A stretch of DNA of 64,000 nt from Gymnogyps californianus. Lineage: Eukaryota; Chordata; Aves; Accipitriformes; Cathartidae. Under the pieces are notes generated by a model. That model saw only the letters and a program-made list of their open reading frames with translations. It searched no databases and was not told the origin of the DNA. The position numbers were made by a program, and so were the translations under genes. Positions 11,861 to 25,500 of the stretch are shown in pieces. The stretch is taken from assembly GCF_018139145.2 (NCBI RefSeq), contig NC_059486.1, positions 3,534,001-3,598,000 on the forward strand, given 5' to 3'. Numbering within the stretch: position 1 is the first letter of the stretch; every line of letters begins with the position of its first letter.

Positions 11861-13545
11861 TGGGGTCTGCGCGGAGCCGGCAGGGAGAGGTGCGGTGACC
11901 CCTGTGGTGCTGCTGATTGAAAGCAAGGCTTGCTTTTAATTTCGCTTCCACAAGAGTTCAAACTTTTAGCCACTGCCGCCAAGTTTCCTCAAGTTCTGAT
12001 TTAAAAAAAAAAAATAAATTAAAAGTTAGCTTTAAAAAATCTCTCTTAAGATTGTTGTTCTATTTTCTGTAATTAATTTTTTCTATGGTACCTGACAATT
12101 TTGACTCCTTGATCCCCACAGAACAGTGAGAAGTTTCCTCTGGGTCGTTGAATCATTTCCCATTCCCTTCCCATTCCCAGCAGCTGGGATGCACAGAGCA
12201 GTTAACCAGAAGTAGCATTGCACTGGGAAACCCCTGGGGAAACTGAGGCACAGACTGGTCACAAGCAAAGCTTCTCAGTGACTTCAGCCCACAGCCCTGA
12301 TCATAGCCAGCCCCAAGGAGAGGGGAACTCACGGGTCACCAGCTGGAGAGCACGGCTGTGCCGTGGGGTGGGTTAGGCCAAGGAGAACAGATAAACTGCC
12401 AGGGCTGCGGAGATTTGCTGCTGCATGGCCCCCACTGCCGCCACAGCTGCTGGACATCGAGGCTGCCCAGCCCCTCCTCAGAGGTGCTCAGCCCTGGGAC
12501 TCCCATGTCACACAGCAGCTGGGGACAGTGGTGGGATGAGGCCGAGCATCCCCTGTGCCCCGCGATACACCCCTGTCCAACCCGGACAAGGGAGAGCACA
12601 GATTAGTGCCAAGGACCCCCTTGGTGCTCCCCTTCCCCTGCCGGCTGTCCTGCTTGGGGTGACGCGCTGCCAGACCACGGTGTCCTTGCTGGTGGGGGAG
12701 CGGAGTGAAACCGGCAGGTTTGGGCTTTCCAAGCAGAGGTGCTCGCTCTCAGGCAAGGCCCAGGGCATTGAAGGGGAGGGAGTGGGAAGCCCCCCAGGAA
12801 TTGCGCACACCCAGCTTGCAGGGGCTCCCGGGACATCCTGAGCAGCACTTTGCATCCCAGAGCCCTTGGCTCTCTTGAAAATTATGCACAACACCAAACC
12901 TAGAGGAGACTGCTCCAGAGGAGCTGGGCATGTGGGAGAGGGTGATTCCCCTCCCCGGTCTCCTCCACACCACGCAGTGCTCCCTGGTACCTTGCTGAGC
13001 TTCAGGTGCCCCAGGCGAGGATGCAGAGGAGAGGATTTGGGCTCCGTATCTGCGCTGTGGGAACACCTGGAGCTATGCATGCCAGAGCCCGTCTCAATAG
13101 AGGCAGGAGCGTCGGCCCCAGGGCCTCAGCAGGGGATGTTCTTCATGTAACTCCGGCTTTTTGTTCCAAAACCTGAGCCTTGGAGGGAGGGGGATGCTTC
13201 CCACCTCTCTGCTGGAGCCCGTCCCCTCCTCTACCCTCTGTGTCCCCCCATGCAGAAGCTGAGATGCTTCCTCTCATTCCCTGGGGTCCCAGAAGCATTC
13301 ATATGGGAGCTTAATCCTCCAGAGACGTGGGGACACGGGGATTACCGGCTGACCTGGAGAGATGGGGCCCATCTCCCCTCTGAGCAACTGGGCTGCCAAG
13401 GCAGCGATGCAGCCACCGCCCCACCCAGACCCTTCTGGAGACCCTGCGTCCGTCTGGGCCAAGCAGGATAGCAAGGACCAAAGCATAGACCTGTGCCTCC
13501 CTGGCAAGAGGACTTTGGTGACTGCTGTGACACCCCTAAATGGGG
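11861..13545. other. Intergenic, no gene seen
   Basis: A patch at 12235-12260 (GGGGAAACTGAGGCACAGA) resembles the tail of ancient MIR/L2-type repeats but is too short to call. Nothing else was recognised. Confidence 0.5.
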
Positions 13546-13745
13546 CTGCATTATCACCTGTCAATAATTTATCAGATGAGTTGCAGCCTGTTTTTGTCGA
13601 ATTAGTTATTCCCAATGTATAGGGAGGTTATATTTGTACTCTTCAAGCAGCTCTAGAAATGGTCAAATAATATTTGCCCAGCAAATTGTTAAACGGCAAT
13701 TCTTCTGTCACTCATTGAGCAAATTATTCACTGAGCACTTGTTTA
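13546..13745. promoter_or_regulatory. Candidate non-coding regulatory element
   Basis: ATTATCACCTGTCAATAA, CGAATTAGTTATTCCC, CAAATAATATTTGCC and GAGCAAATTATTCACTG occur in 200 bases of unique AT-rich sequence between GC-rich flanks. Confidence 0.4.
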
Positions 13746-15780
13746 CTCCGTGCCGGCGCTCCCTGCCTGCTGCCTGCCTGCTACCCGAGCCGCTGCCGTG
13801 CGGGCAGGCAGGAGCAGGAGAGCACCTGAGCAAACAGGCAAGGGGGTGCGTGTCTGCCCGAGCCTCCGCAACCCGGCTGGGGTCTGTGCTTCATTAGGGC
13901 TGGGGATGGGGAAGAGTTGCTGGGAAGCGTGTCCGGATCTGGGATTTGGTGCATGTCGTGGTAGAGGAGGGTTCATGGTCCAGACACCGACGTGAGGTGC
14001 TGCTGGGGGATGCTGCTGGAGCTTCCAGCAAGCTGGCAGCAGTGCCCACGGGGTGCCCACGCTTGCACGTTACACCCACGCGTGTCCCGAGCCTGCTCCT
14101 GCTGCCACTGCTTTTCAGTGACTCGGGGGATGAACTTCTGGGGCGGCAGACAGAGGAATGCGTCCCCACGTGTGCAGAGCGGATGGGTGGGAGATGAGCT
14201 GGGAGGGGAGACGGGCTGTTTGGGGCAGAGAAGTCCACAGGTCTGAGCTTTGCTGGCAGAGGAGATATTGCCAGAACGGTCCCTTTACTCCCCTCAAGCC
14301 TGGAAAGAGAAGATCAGTTGGGTGATTATAGGACAAAAATCCCCTGGGTTGTAGAGCCTTGGTAGATGATCACATTCATAAAACTAAATATTACCATCCA
14401 CTTCCTTTTCTCCTTTTTCCTCCTCTCATCGCCGTACCCCTCTACTGAGAGGCGTCCCTGCTTGCCTGCCCTGGAGGGAAGGGATGATGTCTTCGGGCTG
14501 GAGCCCTGCAGCAGTAGGGAAGTGTGTCCTAAACCCCTCCGTGTTGGGCAAACAGCTCAGGCACCGATTAAATCAGAGCTGGGGCTCAGACCGACTGACC
14601 CCAGGAGGGCTCCAGCCCCGGGGTTAAGCGAGCTGCTCTCTTTTGGGGGATGACAACCGACTGCACAGTTGAAAATCATGGACAGAGCGTACATGTCACC
14701 TTGAAATATTGCCCAAGAAGTGGGGCAATCATTGAAAGTAATTGATTTTTTTAATGAACAATTGTAAAACCATTATTTTAAAAAAATATATTTCTGTTTT
14801 CATTTTAACCACTTAAAAATACAGGGGGTGGTGGGTTGTAGGATTTTTTGCCTGGTCGGGTTTTTTGCTGGTACATCTCTGGTTTTTTTCTTGGCCTTCT
14901 GGGAGCATAGAAATATTGTTTTAAAACTGCTACTTTCCTTGATACTCCAGCAGCAGAAGGGTCTCTTGTAGACCGCATTTTTGGTTTCTAGCTAAAACTG
15001 CCCAGGTATTCCTGCTTAGCTGAGGAAGCACCTTCCACCCAGCTGTTAAAAGTTTAGGTGAAGAGACATTAACCCAACCCCAGCCATGAAAAAACTGCAG
15101 AAAAATAATATCTACTCTGCCACATTTGAGGTAACATCTGGGCTACCATAAACCTGCTGCTTCCCCAGTTACCAGGGAGGTATCACAGGCGTGCAGTGCG
15201 CTCCGTGTCCCTGAGTCCCCCGTCCACCCGGCGCCTGCGGTCCCCTCTCCCCATCCCTCTCCTCTACCTTCCTCCCTCTGTCCGTCTCTCCCATTTTTCC
15301 TGTCTTGCTGCGAGATTTCTTTGCCTTCACTCTCTATTTATTTTGATTATTTTCCTCCTTTAACTTCTCTCCCACTCGTCCATCCCTTTTTAGGGATTAC
15401 CACTTGCTTTATCTTTACATTAATCTAGTCCCACCTTGCAGCTTTCCTCCAAAATAATTCAGCCCGCTGACCATCCCACTTGCCACTCCACGACACGGGC
15501 TGATCCTGCCCTACCCAGCGTCACCCACCCTGGGAATGCCGCTGTCCTGCCTCGTGCCCTACGCTAGAGTTAGCCCAGAGCATCTCCCTCCTGTCCAACA
15601 GGTCACCACCTCCTTCCAGAGTCATTCTCCAGCCATGCCCCCACCTCCCTCCTGGATGGGGCCAGCAGCCACATCCCCCATGCCAAAATGAGCTGTTACA
15701 CCTTCTTCTGCCCGTCACGGTCTGTGCACCACCCGCTTTTCCAGGAGTAGCTGCCAGCGTTCGTCACAGTCCCCTTCAGA
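13746..15780. other. Intergenic, no gene seen
   Basis: GC-rich at first. An AT-rich patch at 14690-14820 has AAAGTAATTGATTTTTTTAA and could be regulatory. A G/T-rich stretch lies at 14824-14900 and pyrimidine-rich sequence at 15235-15385. Confidence 0.5.
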
Positions 15781-15789
15781 GCACCAGAA

Positions 15790-15897
15790 TCCTTCCCTTC
15801 CCCTTCCTCTTCCCTTCCCCTTTTCCCTTCTTCTTTCCCTTCCCCTCCCCTTCCTTACACACGTGCACACGCGTGCACACACACACACACCCATGTA
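15790..15897 (+). repeat. Pyrimidine tract followed by CA repeat
   Basis: CCTTCC-type pyrimidine sequence at 15790-15857 runs into an ACACACGTGCAC/(CA)n microsatellite at 15857-15892. Confidence 0.8.
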
Positions 15898-15959
15898 CAC
15901 CCAGCCTCCCTCCCTCCCTCCCAGCCCAGCCCCAGCCGCACCAGGGCTGCTGTGCGGGA

Positions 15960-16300
15960 GGATGTATTTATTTCATATGCATGGCCTGGGATGGTCCAGG
16001 CTCTCCAGCCAGTAATTCGCTGATTGGAAAATGTTCCAGGGAAGGGGCTGAGGAGCGAGAGGCAGGAGGAGGGGGAGCCAAGGCGGGGGGAGCCGGGAGG
16101 GATGAGATGGGAGTTCTCAAACTGCGAGTCCTAATACTAAGCATGTGGCCATATATTATTTTAATAAAGCCAGCACATCCTGCACTCACGACAGCTGCTG
16201 TTCCCTTTCTCTCATCCTGTGAATCTCATTTATTCCTCATTAGCAAAATCACCTGTTTGTCAAATAGGGACAGAGCTGTAAGACATTAAATTGTGTGAAG
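15960..16300. promoter_or_regulatory. Candidate non-coding regulatory element
   Basis: It contains TTCATATGCATGG (octamer-like), CAGTAATTCGCTGATTGG, GGCCATATATTATTTTAATAAAG (CArG-like plus homeodomain core), CTCATTAGCAAAATC and GACATTAAATTGTG. A purine-rich stretch at 16035-16110 divides it. Confidence 0.38.
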
Positions 16301-16568
16301 GCTGGAGGGGGCCTGGGGAGCGCTGGGAAGAGTGGGAGGGAGGAGAGCCGGGCAGCCCGGCTCCTGCTCGCAGATTGAAGCCAGAACTTGACGAAGATCT
16401 CTTGAAGGTTGAGACAGAAACAAGGATTTGGGGGAGTGGATTATGCAGCATCTTCAAGAGCTCTCGCGTTTTTTTCCCTGCCTGTTCTCAGCATCCTGGG
16501 AAACGGTGCTTTGCGCAGCGAAGGGGTTGGGTGCTCAGCACCTATGTGCAGGAGGGCTCGGATGCGCT

Positions 16569-16641
16569 CAATCCATGGTCACCCATCACCTCCTGAGCAG
16601 CAAACAATTTAAATCCATGGTCACCCATCAGCAAACAATTT
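16569..16641 (+). repeat. Local tandem duplication
   Basis: AATCCATGGTCACCCATCA and CAGCAAACAATTT occur twice in a row (16570-16610 and 16612-16641). The second copy lacks nine bases, CCTCCTGAG. Confidence 0.9.
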
Positions 16642-18284
16642 TCCCTTTTGGAAGAGGTCAGGTACAAAATTTCATCTGATTCACTTTTATTGGTTTGGGT
16701 TTTCTTTAAATTGAGTGAAGACATTGGTGGGACTGACCTGTTCTTTCAAAGAATCAGGGTTTTGATGAATCAGGATTTTCCACTAACATTATAAAAAAAT
16801 CCCTGGACTGCACTAAATTAAACGTCTGTCGCCCCACCAGCCTGGCAATGGAGTCTTTTTCTGCTGGTTTTGCAGCTTACTCGATGCTTTTCCTAATGCC
16901 AGCCCTGGCTTTTCCCTTTATCAGTTGACTGACACGAGGGGAAACAGCTGGCTGAAAATCAAGCTTTCTGGTTTGCTGAAATTCTCCCTGGTTTTTTGAG
17001 ATTCGGAGTTTTGGTTCAAATTGGATCCAACCCAACCATGTGTGCGTGAAAGATATAGAGAGAAACTTGGGGAGGTTGGGGAGGTCTCAGCCCGCAGCCC
17101 TCCCGCACGGTTCCTGCCTACCTCCTTGCCAAAAGCTGGGGGGAAAAACCCAGACGGCAGCTCCCGTGTCTCCAGCCTCTTCAGGAAAGCCTGAAACTCC
17201 ACATTTTTCCTGGGAGGCTATTTTGCATTTTGGAAAACTCCAGCTAACATGGGAGGGTTTGATCCCAGCAAGCTAGAGTTCAGGGATGTGGCGTGGGAAC
17301 ACCTGACCGGCTCTGCAGCCGAGGCCCTTCCATTGAAACGTCTGCCGACCCCAGCCCTCCGTCCCCGAGTCGGGGTAAGCCAGTCTGGGGTTTGCAACAG
17401 GAGTCACCAGCTCTCAGGACAGTCGTTTTTAAACTTGAGGGAAAATAGGGATTAGGAGGTGAAGGAGAAGATGGTGTCTGTGCACATTTTTTCTACTTAT
17501 TCTGGTTTTTTTTCTACTTACTCTCGTGCCTCCTCCTCCTTTATTTTTTTGTCTTGTTCTGACTATTTCTCCATCCTCTCTTCATCATCTCAGTTTTTCT
17601 CATGTTTCCCTTCCCCAGGATGCTTTCCTCTACCCCCTCCCTGTTCTTCCACCCGTTTCCCCATCCAGCTCCTCTCCCCACCTCTCCACCTTCCCGCTGC
17701 TGTTGAAGTCCTTCCTCCCCACCCTCTGCGCATCTTTCCATCTCCATCTCACAACCTGTTTCTGTCTTGGAGGACGTGTATGGGGACATCCAGTGTCCCA
17801 GCCCGGTGGCCCACAAGTCCCGCAGCACCAAGCCCAGCTTTCTTCACAGCCCAGTCCTTCAGGGGACCCTTCCTTACCCACCTCCAGGCTGGCTGCAAGG
17901 CTGGGGGGACAACAGTGACATCCCCCCCCTCCCCGAGCTTGCAGCTGCCTTTAATCCACCTGCCTGGCTCCGCTCCCCGTTGCAGAGCAGGAAAGATAAA
18001 ACCTGCCTGCGCAGGGGCCGGGGGCTCCCGGCGTGGATGAGCTGCACCCAACGCCCCGTGTCCGGAGGGACGGATGGGGTCCCAGCACCCCTCACCCTTT
18101 CCCGGCCACCTCCCCTTGGCTGCCAGCGACGTCCCCTCTCCGCCGAGCAGCCCTGCGTCCCCCTTCCCCACTCGCGCCACCACTGCGTGTCGATGCCACC
18201 GTGTCCCCCCCGCCCTCGTCCCCCCCCCCCTTCCCTCCTCTCTCTGAAAGTCATCAGGCCTAGCGAGGTCTTCTCCCACTTATG
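16642..18284. other. Intergenic, no gene seen
   Basis: It contains a T/C-rich stretch at 17485-17720 and C-rich sequence to 18240. No gene or mobile element was recognised. Confidence 0.5.
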
Positions 18285-18460
18285 CAGCTCATGAATATTT
18301 AACAGCATCTGCTCTGGAGGCGATAAAGCCTACCAATCCTTGACAAATATGGCCTAATCTTTTCAATTTCGGGGTGCAAATATTCCTTCAGAGTCCTGTT
18401 TGTCACCTAGATTAATGACTCTGGCTCCCATAATCCTTTGGTGCTAATTCAAGTGGTGGC
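18285..18460. promoter_or_regulatory. Candidate non-coding regulatory element
   Basis: CTCATGAATATTTAACAGC, GACAAATATGGCCTAATC, CTAGATTAATGACTC, CCATAATCC and TGCTAATTCAAG occur in 170 bases of unique sequence between GC-rich flanks. The abrupt composition change makes this one of the better candidates. Confidence 0.42.
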
Positions 18461-19280
18461 TACCAGGACGGCGCATGGCGGAGGGATGCTGGGACACATA
18501 TGAAGGAGAGATTACTCACTTGAGGGCCCTTCGCTGCAGGGTTTTGTTCCTCCGTTGGCAGTGGGGACGAGGAGCAGGGTCTGGGGGTGTGTGTGTTTGT
18601 TTTTTCCTCTTCGTAGCTGCTGAATATCCATCCCGGATCCGGTGCAGGCGAGGGGGGATGCTACCACGATGAAGGAGGGTGGCTCCCCCCTTCCCTCTGC
18701 TTTCTCCCCAGGGATGGGGTGCGATGGGAGACATGGGCTTGCCTCCAACCCCGGCTCCTCATTTTTTGTCACCCGATGCAGACAGCAGCTACAGGGCCAC
18801 TAAACTTGCTTTCCAGCAGCCCTCCAAGCCTGGATGCGCTCCGGGGCTCCGCTTCAAGTTAAGCCCCATTCCAGGGACTGGAGGCTGAGCCCCGGCATGT
18901 GGCAGCCAGAGGAAAGCCTTCGCTGCCCTGGTCCAGCCCAGCACCGCTGGTCCCATGCCAGGACCCCTCCTCGCATCGTGGTGCCTGCCCAAGAGGGATG
19001 CGAGACGCAGGGCTGGGCCATGCTCGGCTCTCGGCCACGGTCGGTAGGAGAGATGATGGTTTTGGCCAAGCTCTGGCCGGCGTTGGAGCTGACGGCACGC
19101 TGCGAGAGCCACAGCCATCACCCAAGCCAACACACAGCAGAAGCCCAGGCACCTCTGGGCACATAAGACCGGTTGCTCATATTTATTTATTCCCTGATCA
19201 AGAGAGAAAAATAGAGAGGGGAGTGAGCAGCGGCGGGTGGGAGGGCAGGGAGAAGGAAGGAAAGGGTGGAAATCAATGCC
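18461..19280. other. Intergenic, no gene seen
   Basis: GC-rich sequence with a short TG run near 18588. Nothing recognised. Confidence 0.5.
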
Positions 19281-19570
19281 GGAGCTGATCAGCGGTATTG
19301 ACAACTTCGCTAAGGGGCTGACGGCTCCCATTCATCGCCCCTGCGCCCGCAGGGGCTGCCCCCGCCGCGGGGGGCTGCCGGAGGGACGCCCGCAGCCCGG
19401 CTAAACACAGCCGAGCGTCAGCGAAGGCATTAACGGCCAGCCAGAAATCGAAGATTTGTTATTATCCAGCGGTGGAACAATAGCCTGGCTGGGCATATTC
19501 ATCACTGCTCTGGCCCTCGGGGGTGGAAATATGTTGAGATTGCAGATTATTTATTTATATTGGGGAGATG
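19281..19570. promoter_or_regulatory. Candidate non-coding regulatory element
   Basis: GCTGATCAGCGGTATTGACAA is followed by a short GC-rich stretch, then GGCATTAACGGCC, TTGTTATTATCC, GAACAATAGCC (SOX-like), GGCATATTCATC and GCAGATTATTTATTTATA. No coding signal. Confidence 0.38.
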
Positions 19571-22500
19571 GGGGATGCTGGCGGTGCGGAGGAAGGTGTT
19601 TCCTCCTCTCTGCGTGCGTTGCTGCTCGACGCCGACCCATCCAAGGACTCTGGGGGCTGCCTGAGCGTGGTGCACTGATTTACAGCAGATCGAGGCCCTG
19701 GGTTTTGGAGCATCCTTTGGGAAAGAGCAGAAGGAAACTTTGAGACCTACTGGAAATTTTGCAGGTGAAGCTCTCAACACCACCAGTTTGTGCCACCGTT
19801 TGTGTTGCAGGAGTGCAGCTGTATGCACGGGCAGGTTTGCAAGGAAGGCTCTTGAGATGCAGGACTCTTGGAGAGAGGGTCTAGAGAAACCTCTGCTCTT
19901 CTTGATGCAAAATTATCCATGCAATTCTCTCTTACGGAAGTATCTGAAAGGCTCTAGCGTGGAGGACTTGAAACCATGAAGGTTCTCATAAGTAGGATTT
20001 TTTTTTCACTCTGGCTAATAAGAGTTGCTAGGGGTAGGGCAGCCCTAAAATACTGGGTCAGCTCTGCACCAGGGAGCTGGATGTTCCCCTGAAACAAGAA
20101 TCAACTTAGGTGTAGGAACCCTCTGAGATTAAGAGATTGAACCAAAAACCTTTCTTCGGTGGTGGTGGCAATCCTGGGTGCACTCTGGAAGCTGATCCCG
20201 AGGAAAACATTCTCTCTGCTTGCTGGATGGGAAAAACTTCCACCTGAAACAGGGAACTGCAGAGCACAGTGAATATTTATGGCTCACGGGCGGGAAGGAG
20301 TTATTTTTAGGTTTGTTTTACATTTCTGTGCCAGAAAATGCTTTCTCAGACAAAAATTACATTGTGGATAAAACGAAAGCAGGAAAACATCTTTTTTTTG
20401 TGAGCAAAATCAGAAAAACACTACTCTTCACTAGTCAGAAACAGAAGAAAACTTTTGAACAAAGCAAAAGAAGATTTCTGGCTTTGTTTCCTCCTCAAAA
20501 TACTTTGGGAGGAAAAACTGAAAACCCTGTTTTCCGACTCGGCGCTTCATTTTGGCTTTGCAGCTAACGGTCCCTGCAAACGGTTCTTGTTTTCTCTTAG
20601 CTGATCCCCACATCTGCTACCGGCTTTCGCTGGATGATTCGCGCTGGGGATTCAGGGCAGCATTTGCAGCTCCTGGGGGTGTGCGAGCTTTCTGACCCCC
20701 CCGGGGTACCCACCGCAAAGGCCAGGCGCTGCCGGGAAGGAGCTGCAGCCGCCCCGGGGAGGGATGCCGGTCCCAGCACAGCCAAATCCTCCGGGGACTC
20801 TGTGGGGGTTTTAGGTTGAACTGAGATTTGAACCCCAAGGGAAGAAAGGAGGAACAGGGAGGGATGGGGAACCGCAGGCTGGAGGATAACGATGCGGGGT
20901 TAGTGCCAAAGCCCTGACTCCCCCGCAGCCAGCACCAGCAGCTCCAAGCAAAGTTGAAAAGACTGGCTCAGGAGAATAAAAGCCCACTGCAGTGCAAGGG
21001 GACGGTCCAAGCAGTGCTCTCTCCATCTAATCCGCTTCCCTACCCCCATCACCCCCCTCTTCGTCCCTGGAAAAATCAAGAATATCAGGGCACCCCTCAG
21101 CAATTTGCCCTGCACGCTCCCCCGCCGCTGCCTCCGTCCCCGTGCAGGGGTGGGATCTGCACCGCTGCGAAGCGGCGTTGAAGGGCAGCGTCAGCCCCAT
21201 TTTGTGCTGAGCCCCTCCACTCCCCGCTGCCCGGGTACCAGGGTGCCGGGGAGCATCCCACGGCCGCCTGTGCTGGCATGTGTGTGCCTGCTTCCCGCTG
21301 CTCCCTGCCCCCTCTCCTTCTATTTTTTTCCGCTGAGCAGGCTCAAAAAGCAAAGCTGGCGCCTTTGTCATACCGCAGCATCGTTAGGGCCCTCCTGAAA
21401 CCAGGGCGGGGAGGGGGGAGAGACCGGCTCATTAGCTGGACGCTTTGAAGTGGGCTCTGTTTGGGGTTCATTTGTATGCCGGCAGAAGGGAAACCTCTGT
21501 GTTTCAAGGATGTTTTTCTGGAGGGGCTTCCTGGAAACATAACAAACATGACCCCGAGGAGCGCTCCCCCAGCCCACATAGGCAGTCCAGCCGGGCGGGA
21601 GATGAAACGCGGGGCCGTGCTCAGCGCGGCACAAAGGCAGCTCGGTCCCGGCGGCAGACCAGCCAAGTTCCCTTGGAGAAGACCGAAGCTGGCACCGAGT
21701 GAGTCTATTTGTTGCACAAGTGGTCCCTATCTGAGGGATAGGGATCTCCCGGCTCAGCCCCGCATCCTCCCATCTCGCCTGTTCCCAAAGAGCAGCTGAG
21801 AAGCAGGAGCCCCCCGGTCCTCCCTGGGCACCAAACAGGCAGCCCAGAGATCGTGGTAGGTCTGATGCCATCATGGGCTCACCAAGATCTGCCCCACTCT
21901 CACCCCATTTGCTGTGGTTGGATGCCAGGAGACAGAAATCAAGCCGTGACTCTCGATTCAAATCAACATAAAAAGGTGCAAAGTTGGGTTCCCCCTCTGT
22001 GCCGCAGCTCCCCGACCTACCGAGCAGAGCCAGTGCCGGTGGGCTGCGCTCCTAAGGGGGCCATGAGCCTTCCTGCCCCGCTGCCTCAAAGTAAAAGAAA
22101 TCCTGAGCTTTGTGGTGTTTTGAGGGACCTCCAAACACGATCCCAAGGTGCTCTGCCTGCTCGCTGCCCCGCTGTGCCGGCTTCGGGATGAAGGATGGGC
22201 ACCTCCATCCCTCCCTAGCCAGCAGCTGCCATCAGGGCATGGCTGGTGGGACTTTCCAGGAAAGGAAGAAGCAGCCCTCAATAAATAGAACCTGGATGGC
22301 TCTACCTCCCTCACCCTGTCTCTCTCCCCCTTCCCTTCAGCAGTCTCTCTTTCTCTGCCTGCTCCTGCCTGCCTCTCCCTGGCTCCGTCTGACTCTGCCT
22401 CCCCTTCTCCCCCCGCGTCTCCCGCAGCGCTGCCGGTGACAGGGAGCGCTCGGAGAAAGACGAATTGAAATGACACGCGAGCTCCAGCGTGACTGCTGGG

Positions 22501-25500
22501 GTGATGCATGGGGAGCCGTCACTTGGTGCTCGTCGTGAGTGGTACAGATGAGGGACTGACCTCCTCTGCCAAGGGGTCAAGGACGTTTGAAGGCCATAGC
22601 GGCTAGAGTCGGCGGGGGGAGCGGGGAGGAAAATAGTCTCTTCTCTTTTGTCCATGCTCCTGCCGGCACCCTGGAGCACCTCAACGATGTTTTAAAGCAG
22701 GTGACTTCCCAGCGCTGTTTCTCCATGCTAAGTTTCTCGCTTTCTGCTAATGAGAGCAGCAAAGAGTCAGCCCAAATCTCCTGCCTCCCACATTGACAGT
22801 CCCAAGGGAGCGCCAGAGACTCGACAAGGTGCTGCTAGGGCCGGCAGCCCAAATCCTGCCTCGTGCCTTGTTCCAGGTGGATTTGCATTAGCGCCGAAGC
22901 GGAGATGGGCCTTATGCAGCAGAGCTTTGCAAGCGCCAGGCAGAACCCGGGGCTGACAGTGGTGAAGAGCTCTTCCATCATCTGCATCCCTTCTCCCCAT
23001 CTCAGGCCTGGAGTCCCTCTCTGTGACCTCCACCACGCTGAGGTGTCTCAGGGGCAGCTTGGCAGCAGAGCAAGCCCTAGCAGGGCTGCTAAACCCCCTG
23101 GCTGGAGCAAGTTTGCTGACCCCTACCTGGCCGGGAACCTGGACCTGCTGGACTGTCACAGAGGACCACGCTGGGCTTGGCCACGTGGAGTCAACTGATC
23201 TCATGGGGAAATGATTTTATCATCAGCTCACAGGGAGGTGAGCTTGGGAGAGACCTCTGTGGATCACTTACCTTCAACTTCTCCAGGGCAAACCTGACTG
23301 AAGTCTCAGCTTCTCCTTTGGCTTACTCGGTAGCACTGTCTTTGTAGGACGAAAGCTAATCCCTCTGGGACGTTGTCCCATCCATTGGGTTGAAGATCCA
23401 GTGGACTCCAGCCTGGAAAAAATTGTTAGACAAATCCCTCGTTTTTCAAAAAGCTGTCTCAGGATGACTGGGAAATTCAACTCAAAGCTACTAATCCTTG
23501 TCATATTTGGCAAACCACCTTGCCTAAATAAATGTGCTTCTAACAGAGATATCACACTGGAAAAGTTGGATCATTTCATCTTTATGTTTTTAACTGAAGT
23601 GAAACAAATTCAGATCTTTCATTTGCTTTGACAAAGGAGGAAAAAATGTTAAAAAAATAGTATGAGGTATTTTATTTTTAATCAAACATTTCAGTTGGCT
23701 CAAGAGAAAAAGAAAAAAAATCCTTGTTGGTGTGGGGGGAAAATTGGTTTAGTTGCTTGAGTAAAAGTGAAATGAAAATCATCTCCCCAATAAACCACCC
23801 AAAATGAGCTGGGATCTGAGAATCCCTCATACCAGGTCCCGTTGCTCCCAAGGGAGCGCAGGGAGAGGTACGGGGGTGACAGCCCCATCTGTGCCACCCC
23901 GGGGGGGGGACTGCCCACCCATGGCCATAAACCCAAGCCAGCGTGTCGAGCGAGCAGGTTGTCTGAGACGTCTCTGCCTCCTCCCCGGGCTGTACGCTTG
24001 CCAGGAGAAGCGGTTGGAAAAGAGCAAGAAAATAAAGGCTATCGCAAGGCTGGACAGATGCAGCCAGTTGGCACCAGCCGCTAAATTACCAGCCAATTTC
24101 CCCGCATACAACCTGGGGACCTGGGCTTTCAGCTGAGCACATCAAGGTTGGTGCCTTTTAATTGCTGTAGATCTTGACATGTGTCCCTCAACTTTGGTGT
24201 CTCTGACAGCCTGGACAAAGCCAGCTTTCGAATTGGGGAAAATGCTGTTACCTGGCTTATTTAGGGTCTTGCTGGCGTGCTCTGGACCCAGTGCCGGTGC
24301 AGTTGGTGTGAGCACATTCAGGCTTTGGGGCTGATTTCTTTTTTATCCCAGCATGGAGAGCAGGCAGGAGCACCATCCCTTTGGTGTCCCCCTTCGTGGA
24401 TGCCGAAAGTTGAGCGACAAGTTAAGTGTTGACCAAGGTAGGGGGCCGGGGATCAGCAAGGAGATGCAGGGATGCGATGACCCTGCGGACGTGCCGCTGG
24501 AGCTCGGTTGCTCCGAGAGGCAAGACAGGGAGCAGAGAAAGCTGCGAGACCCTCAGCAGGTCCTGTCAGCCTTATTCACACGTTATCAGATGGGGGAAAC
24601 CCAAAGGGCTGTGAGGGAGGTAATTAATCTTGGTCTTGAGCAGAAAGGCTCTTGGAGAGGAAGGGGGAGGTCAAAACGAGGCACTGTTTGAGGAGAGATG
24701 GGAACTTCGTAAATGCTTGAATGGTTTTTTGCCCTTAATGTGAAGTTCACCCCAGATCTGAAGACACCTTTGTACTTCCCCCCTGGTTTAATGTGGATTT
24801 TTATTTGGGATCATCAGTTTCTCCTCACCATAAAACACATCATCATCACTGTAAAGCACTTTTATGACACCTTTATCTGATTATCTGAAAGCACTTAATC
24901 AGCATTAACTCATTAAGCTTCCCCACAGCCACAGCGGGAGGAGGCAGGGGTCGGTGCCCGCTTCGAGAGCAGCCCCGTGCACGGGGACGCTTGGGGTTGC
25001 AGCTGGGGTCAGAGCCACAAGCATCACTTGGTCCCCGGCTCCGCAAGCGTTGCCATAGGGAACTCGTCACTTTTTCGCCGCAGAGCAAGGCTGAGCTGGA
25101 CGGACATAAGGTTTCTCTGGTAGGTGGACCTGCACCATCTTTCAGGGGTCAAAGGAAAAGCACCTCGCGCAGACTCTCGGCATCCCCAAAGAGGTGCTAG
25201 GGCTGCATCGCCTGGTCCTTGGGATGGGATTGCTGTGTTTTACCTGCTTGCCACCTGTCCTAATGTAATACACAGGGTCTCAAAATATGATACATAGGGT
25301 CTTAGCCAGCTCTGACTGTGAAGCAAGACAGATTCTTTTAAACAGCCTTCACGTGTTCTACGGCAGCAAAGAACAAGTCCAAATCTCAAACCTCTCAGCA
25401 AAGAACAAATCTCACTTACGGAGATGCGGTAAACTTGCTGAGCCCTGGTACCGCCCCACCTGCTTGTCCCTGAGCCTCACCTCTGAATTTGGCCCCGAGA

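Noticed and set aside
24835..24960. Ancient MIR/L2-type repeat
   Set aside because: Short resemblance to the conserved repeat tail only. It cannot be separated from chance without a library search. The same holds for 12235-12260 and 63923-63940.
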